From Herminiimonas sp. (GTDB taxonomy: Bacteria; Pseudomonadota; Gammaproteobacteria; Burkholderiales; Burkholderiaceae_D), in the NCBI GenBank assembly GCA_014376645.1, contig JACMRD010000052.1:1-35033 (forward strand): a stretch of DNA of 35,033 nt, written 5' to 3'. How positions within the stretch are numbered: position 1 is the stretch's first letter; every line of letters starts with the position of its first letter. Shown piece after piece: positions 33,601 to 35,033 of this stretch. The position numbers were made by a program, and so were the translations under genes. Under the pieces are notes generated by a model, which saw only the letters and a list, made by a program, of their open reading frames with translations, did not search any database and was not told the origin of the DNA.

Positions 33601-33632
33601 TGCGTGGTATTCAAGTGCGCCGGATCGTCAAA

Positions 33633-34001
33633 TCAGGCAGCCGGTGCTTCGGTACGATGACTCTTGGCGGCGTCTTCTTTCTGGACGGCCTTCATCATCG
33701 GCGACGGTGCTGTTTCGGCTTTCTTCATTTTCACGGTCAGATGACGCAGAACGGCATCGTTGAATTTGAAGCCAGTTTCGATTTCGACCAGAGTCTCGTT
33801 GTCGCATTCGATGTTGATGCAGACATAGTGCGCCTTGGCCAGTTTCTGGACCATGTACGCCATCTGACGACGACCCCAATCTTCGACACGGTGGACCTTG
33901 CCGCCATGGGTGGCGACGATCGCCTTGTAACGCTCGATCATCGCGGGCACTTGCTCGCTCTGATCGGGATGGACGATAAATACGATTTCATAATGACGCA
34001 T
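33633..34001 (-). CDS. rpsF: Ribosomal protein bS6
   Basis: 122 residues. Small-subunit platform protein that binds bS18. It begins [19 protein letters not shown] and contains [26 protein letters not shown] (about 38-63), both hallmarks of bS6. A C-terminal tail of about 25 residues, rich in Ala, Glu, Lys and Pro, follows the fold. The frame is open upstream to 34250 but the family start is at 34001, with AGGAG 7 bases upstream. It is the first gene of rpsF-priB-rpsR-rplI. Confidence 0.98.
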   Translation of the reverse strand: MRHYEIVFIVHPDQSEQVPAMIERYKAIVATHGGKVHRVEDWGRRQMAYMVQKLAKAHYVCINIECDNETLVEIETGFKFNDAVLRHLTVKMKKAETAPSPMMKAVQKEDAAKSHRTEAPAA

Positions 34002-34077
34002 GCAATACTCCTTGTGGACTGGTGAAACTAACGCCCACCCCGGCGTCAAGACGGGTGTGGGAAGAGGACAGCCCGAG

Positions 34078-34106
34078 ATGATAGCGTGAAAATGGAAAAT
34101 ACTCAA
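34078..34106 (-). promoter_or_regulatory. Sigma-70 promoter of the rpsF operon
   Basis: On the minus strand TTGAGT (complement of 34101-34106), a 17-base spacer and TATCAT (complement of 34078-34083). It leaves a leader of about 70 bases before the rpsF ATG. Confidence 0.75.
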
Positions 34107-34111
34107 CGGAT

Positions 34112-34123
34112 TCAACCGGTTGA
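34112..34123. promoter_or_regulatory. 12-bp palindrome upstream of the rpsF -35
   Basis: TCAACCGGTTGA is perfectly self-complementary. It lies within a wider inverted repeat, ACTCAAC and GTTGAGT at 34101-34125, one arm of which contains the -35 box. Operator candidate with no known regulator. Confidence 0.4.
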
Positions 34124-34204
34124 GTGGAATGACGGCGAAATCCTGATGGTCCGGCACGAAAATTGTCAGACATGTGGCAGATTCTGCTTGCACTCCCTGG
34201 CGCA

Positions 34205-34220
34205 CTGTATAAAAATACAG
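34205..34220 (+). promoter_or_regulatory. LexA-binding SOS box
   Basis: CTGTATAAAAATACAG fits CTGT-N8-ACAG exactly and lies 44 bases before the lexA ATG, as expected for autoregulation. Confidence 0.92.
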
Positions 34221-34221
34221 T

Positions 34222-34237
34222 CTGTTCATATACCCAG
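34222..34237 (+). promoter_or_regulatory. Second, weaker SOS box
   Basis: CTGTTCATATACCCAG has CTGT-N8-CCAG, one change from the consensus, placed 1 base after the first box. Tandem boxes are known before E. coli lexA. Confidence 0.6.
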
Positions 34238-34264
34238 TCAATGCGCCCATTGGCTTCCCCTCCC

Positions 34265-34918
34265 ATGATCAAGCTCACTGCCCGGCAAGAACAGATTCTG
34301 AATCTGATCCGCGATGCGATCGAGAACACCGGATTTCCTCCCACGCGGGCCGAGATCGCGAAGGAGTTGGGGTTCCGCTCGGCCAATGCGGCCGAAGAGC
34401 ATCTCCAGGCATTGGCGCGCAAGGGCGCGATAGACCTGACGCCCGGCACTTCGCGCGGCATCCGGCTGCGCGACATGGGCGGCGAGCGCCCGGGAGCCTC
34501 GCAGTTGATGCTGCCGCATCCGGCGCTGATGCAATTGAATCTGCCGTTGGTTGGCCGGGTAGCCGCCGGTTCGCCGATCCTGGCGCAGCAGCACATCGAA
34601 GCGACCTACAACGTCGACCGCTCGCTGTTTTCGGCCATCCCCGACTTCCTGCTCAAGGTACGCGGCATGTCGATGCGCGACGCCGGGATTCTGGACGGCG
34701 ACCTGCTGGCTGTCAAAAAATCCGACAGCGCCCGCAACGGCCAGATCATCGTGGCCCGGATCGGCGATGACGTCACCGTCAAGCGCTACAGGAAATCGGG
34801 CAACATGATCGAGCTGTTGCCGGAGAATCCGGACTTCGAACCGATCCGGGTCAATCCGGAACATGACGATTTCGCGCTGGAAGGTTTGGCGGTGGGATTG
34901 ATGCGGGCTTGGGGCTAG
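34265..34918 (+). CDS. lexA: SOS repressor LexA
   Basis: 217 residues. Represses SOS genes until RecA-stimulated self-cleavage. The N-terminal winged helix (1-70) starts [15 protein letters not shown] and has the recognition helix [12 protein letters not shown] (39-50). The cleavage site is Ala101-Gly102 in RVAAGSP. The serine-lysine pair is Ser136 in RGMSMRD and Lys173 in DVTVKRY, 37 residues apart as in E. coli (119 and 156). The frame is open upstream to 34163, across the SOS boxes, so ATG 34265 is the true start. Divergent from the rpsF operon. Confidence 0.98.
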   Translation: MIKLTARQEQILNLIRDAIENTGFPPTRAEIAKELGFRSANAAEEHLQALARKGAIDLTPGTSRGIRLRDMGGERPGASQLMLPHPALMQLNLPLVGRVAAGSPILAQQHIEATYNVDRSLFSAIPDFLLKVRGMSMRDAGILDGDLLAVKKSDSARNGQIIVARIGDDVTVKRYRKSGNMIELLPENPDFEPIRVNPEHDDFALEGLAVGLMRAWG

Positions 34919-34919
34919 A

Positions 34920-34960
34920 AACGATTGTCAACGACCAGCGCAGCATCCACGGTCAGATTC
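34920..34960. repeat. Direct repeat, copy 1
   Basis: Begins AACGATTGTCAACGACC two bases after the lexA stop. It matches copy 2 at 34976-35017 except for one single-base gap and one mismatch. Confidence 0.85.
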
Positions 34961-34975
34961 GGGCCCTGGGTTAAC

Positions 34976-35017
34976 AACGATTGTGCAACGACCAGCGCAG
35001 CATCCAGGGTCAGATTC
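34976..35017. repeat. Direct repeat, copy 2
   Basis: Begins AACGATTGTGCAACGACC; start-to-start distance from copy 1 is 56 bases, with a 15-base spacer. It lies close to the window end, so further copies may follow outside. Confidence 0.85.
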
Positions 35018-35033
35018 AACTTTCGCGGGCTTC

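Overview
The window is G+C-rich, gene-dense chromosomal DNA that reads as core genome of a betaproteobacterium of the order Burkholderiales, most likely Oxalobacteraceae. This placement is inferred from protein character and gene order (rpsF-priB-rpsR-rplI-dnaB; alaA-hom-thrC-moeA-moaD-moaE next to clpB; a PhoH protein starting MPLPKLPTKPAA), not from a search. I see no tRNA, rRNA, transposase, phage gene or CRISPR array.

Layout. Positions 1-5223 hold a DUF3422 membrane protein, greB, a short-chain dehydrogenase, an EAL-HDOD signalling protein and rlmJ. Positions 5332-6832 hold isocitrate lyase (aceA) with a clear terminator, a good sigma-70 promoter and a palindrome touching the -35 box. Positions 7075-11514 hold a hotdog thioesterase, rraA, clpB behind a sigma-32-type promoter, and an unknown gene diverging from clpB. 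Positions 11535-18226 (minus strand) hold alaA, hom, thrC, moeA, moaD, moaE and crcB; from hom onward the genes overlap or nearly touch, joining threonine synthesis, molybdenum cofactor synthesis and fluoride export in one probable transcript.

Positions 18420-26301 (plus strand) hold a Mth938-domain gene followed by a lipid A aminoarabinose (Ara4N) locus: arnT, one SMR-type flippase gene, arnB, arnC, a separate formyltransferase gene and a separate UDP-glucuronate decarboxylase gene (the two halves of enterobacterial ArnA), and arnD. Together they can turn UDP-glucuronate into undecaprenyl-phosphate-Ara4N, flip it and attach it to lipid A. The UDP-glucose dehydrogenase and any two-component regulator are not in the window. 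A PrxQ/Bcp-type peroxiredoxin follows, then a 397-base gap with a 12-bp tandem repeat, then phoH.

Positions 29002-34001 (minus strand) hold a PiT phosphate transporter with its DUF47 partner, dnaB, and the rpsF-priB-rpsR-rplI ribosomal/primosomal operon with a good promoter and terminator. Divergent from it is lexA with one perfect and one weaker SOS box. The window ends in a pair of about 41-bp direct repeats just after lexA.

I found no clearly new multi-gene system. The most unusual signals are small: priB has codon-block tandem duplications at both ends, one of which seems to have displaced its start codon; moeA has a six-copy 9-bp repeat in its N-terminus; there is a 12-bp repeat tract before phoH; unexplained direct repeats follow lexA; and the arn locus has a split arnA and a single flippase subunit.
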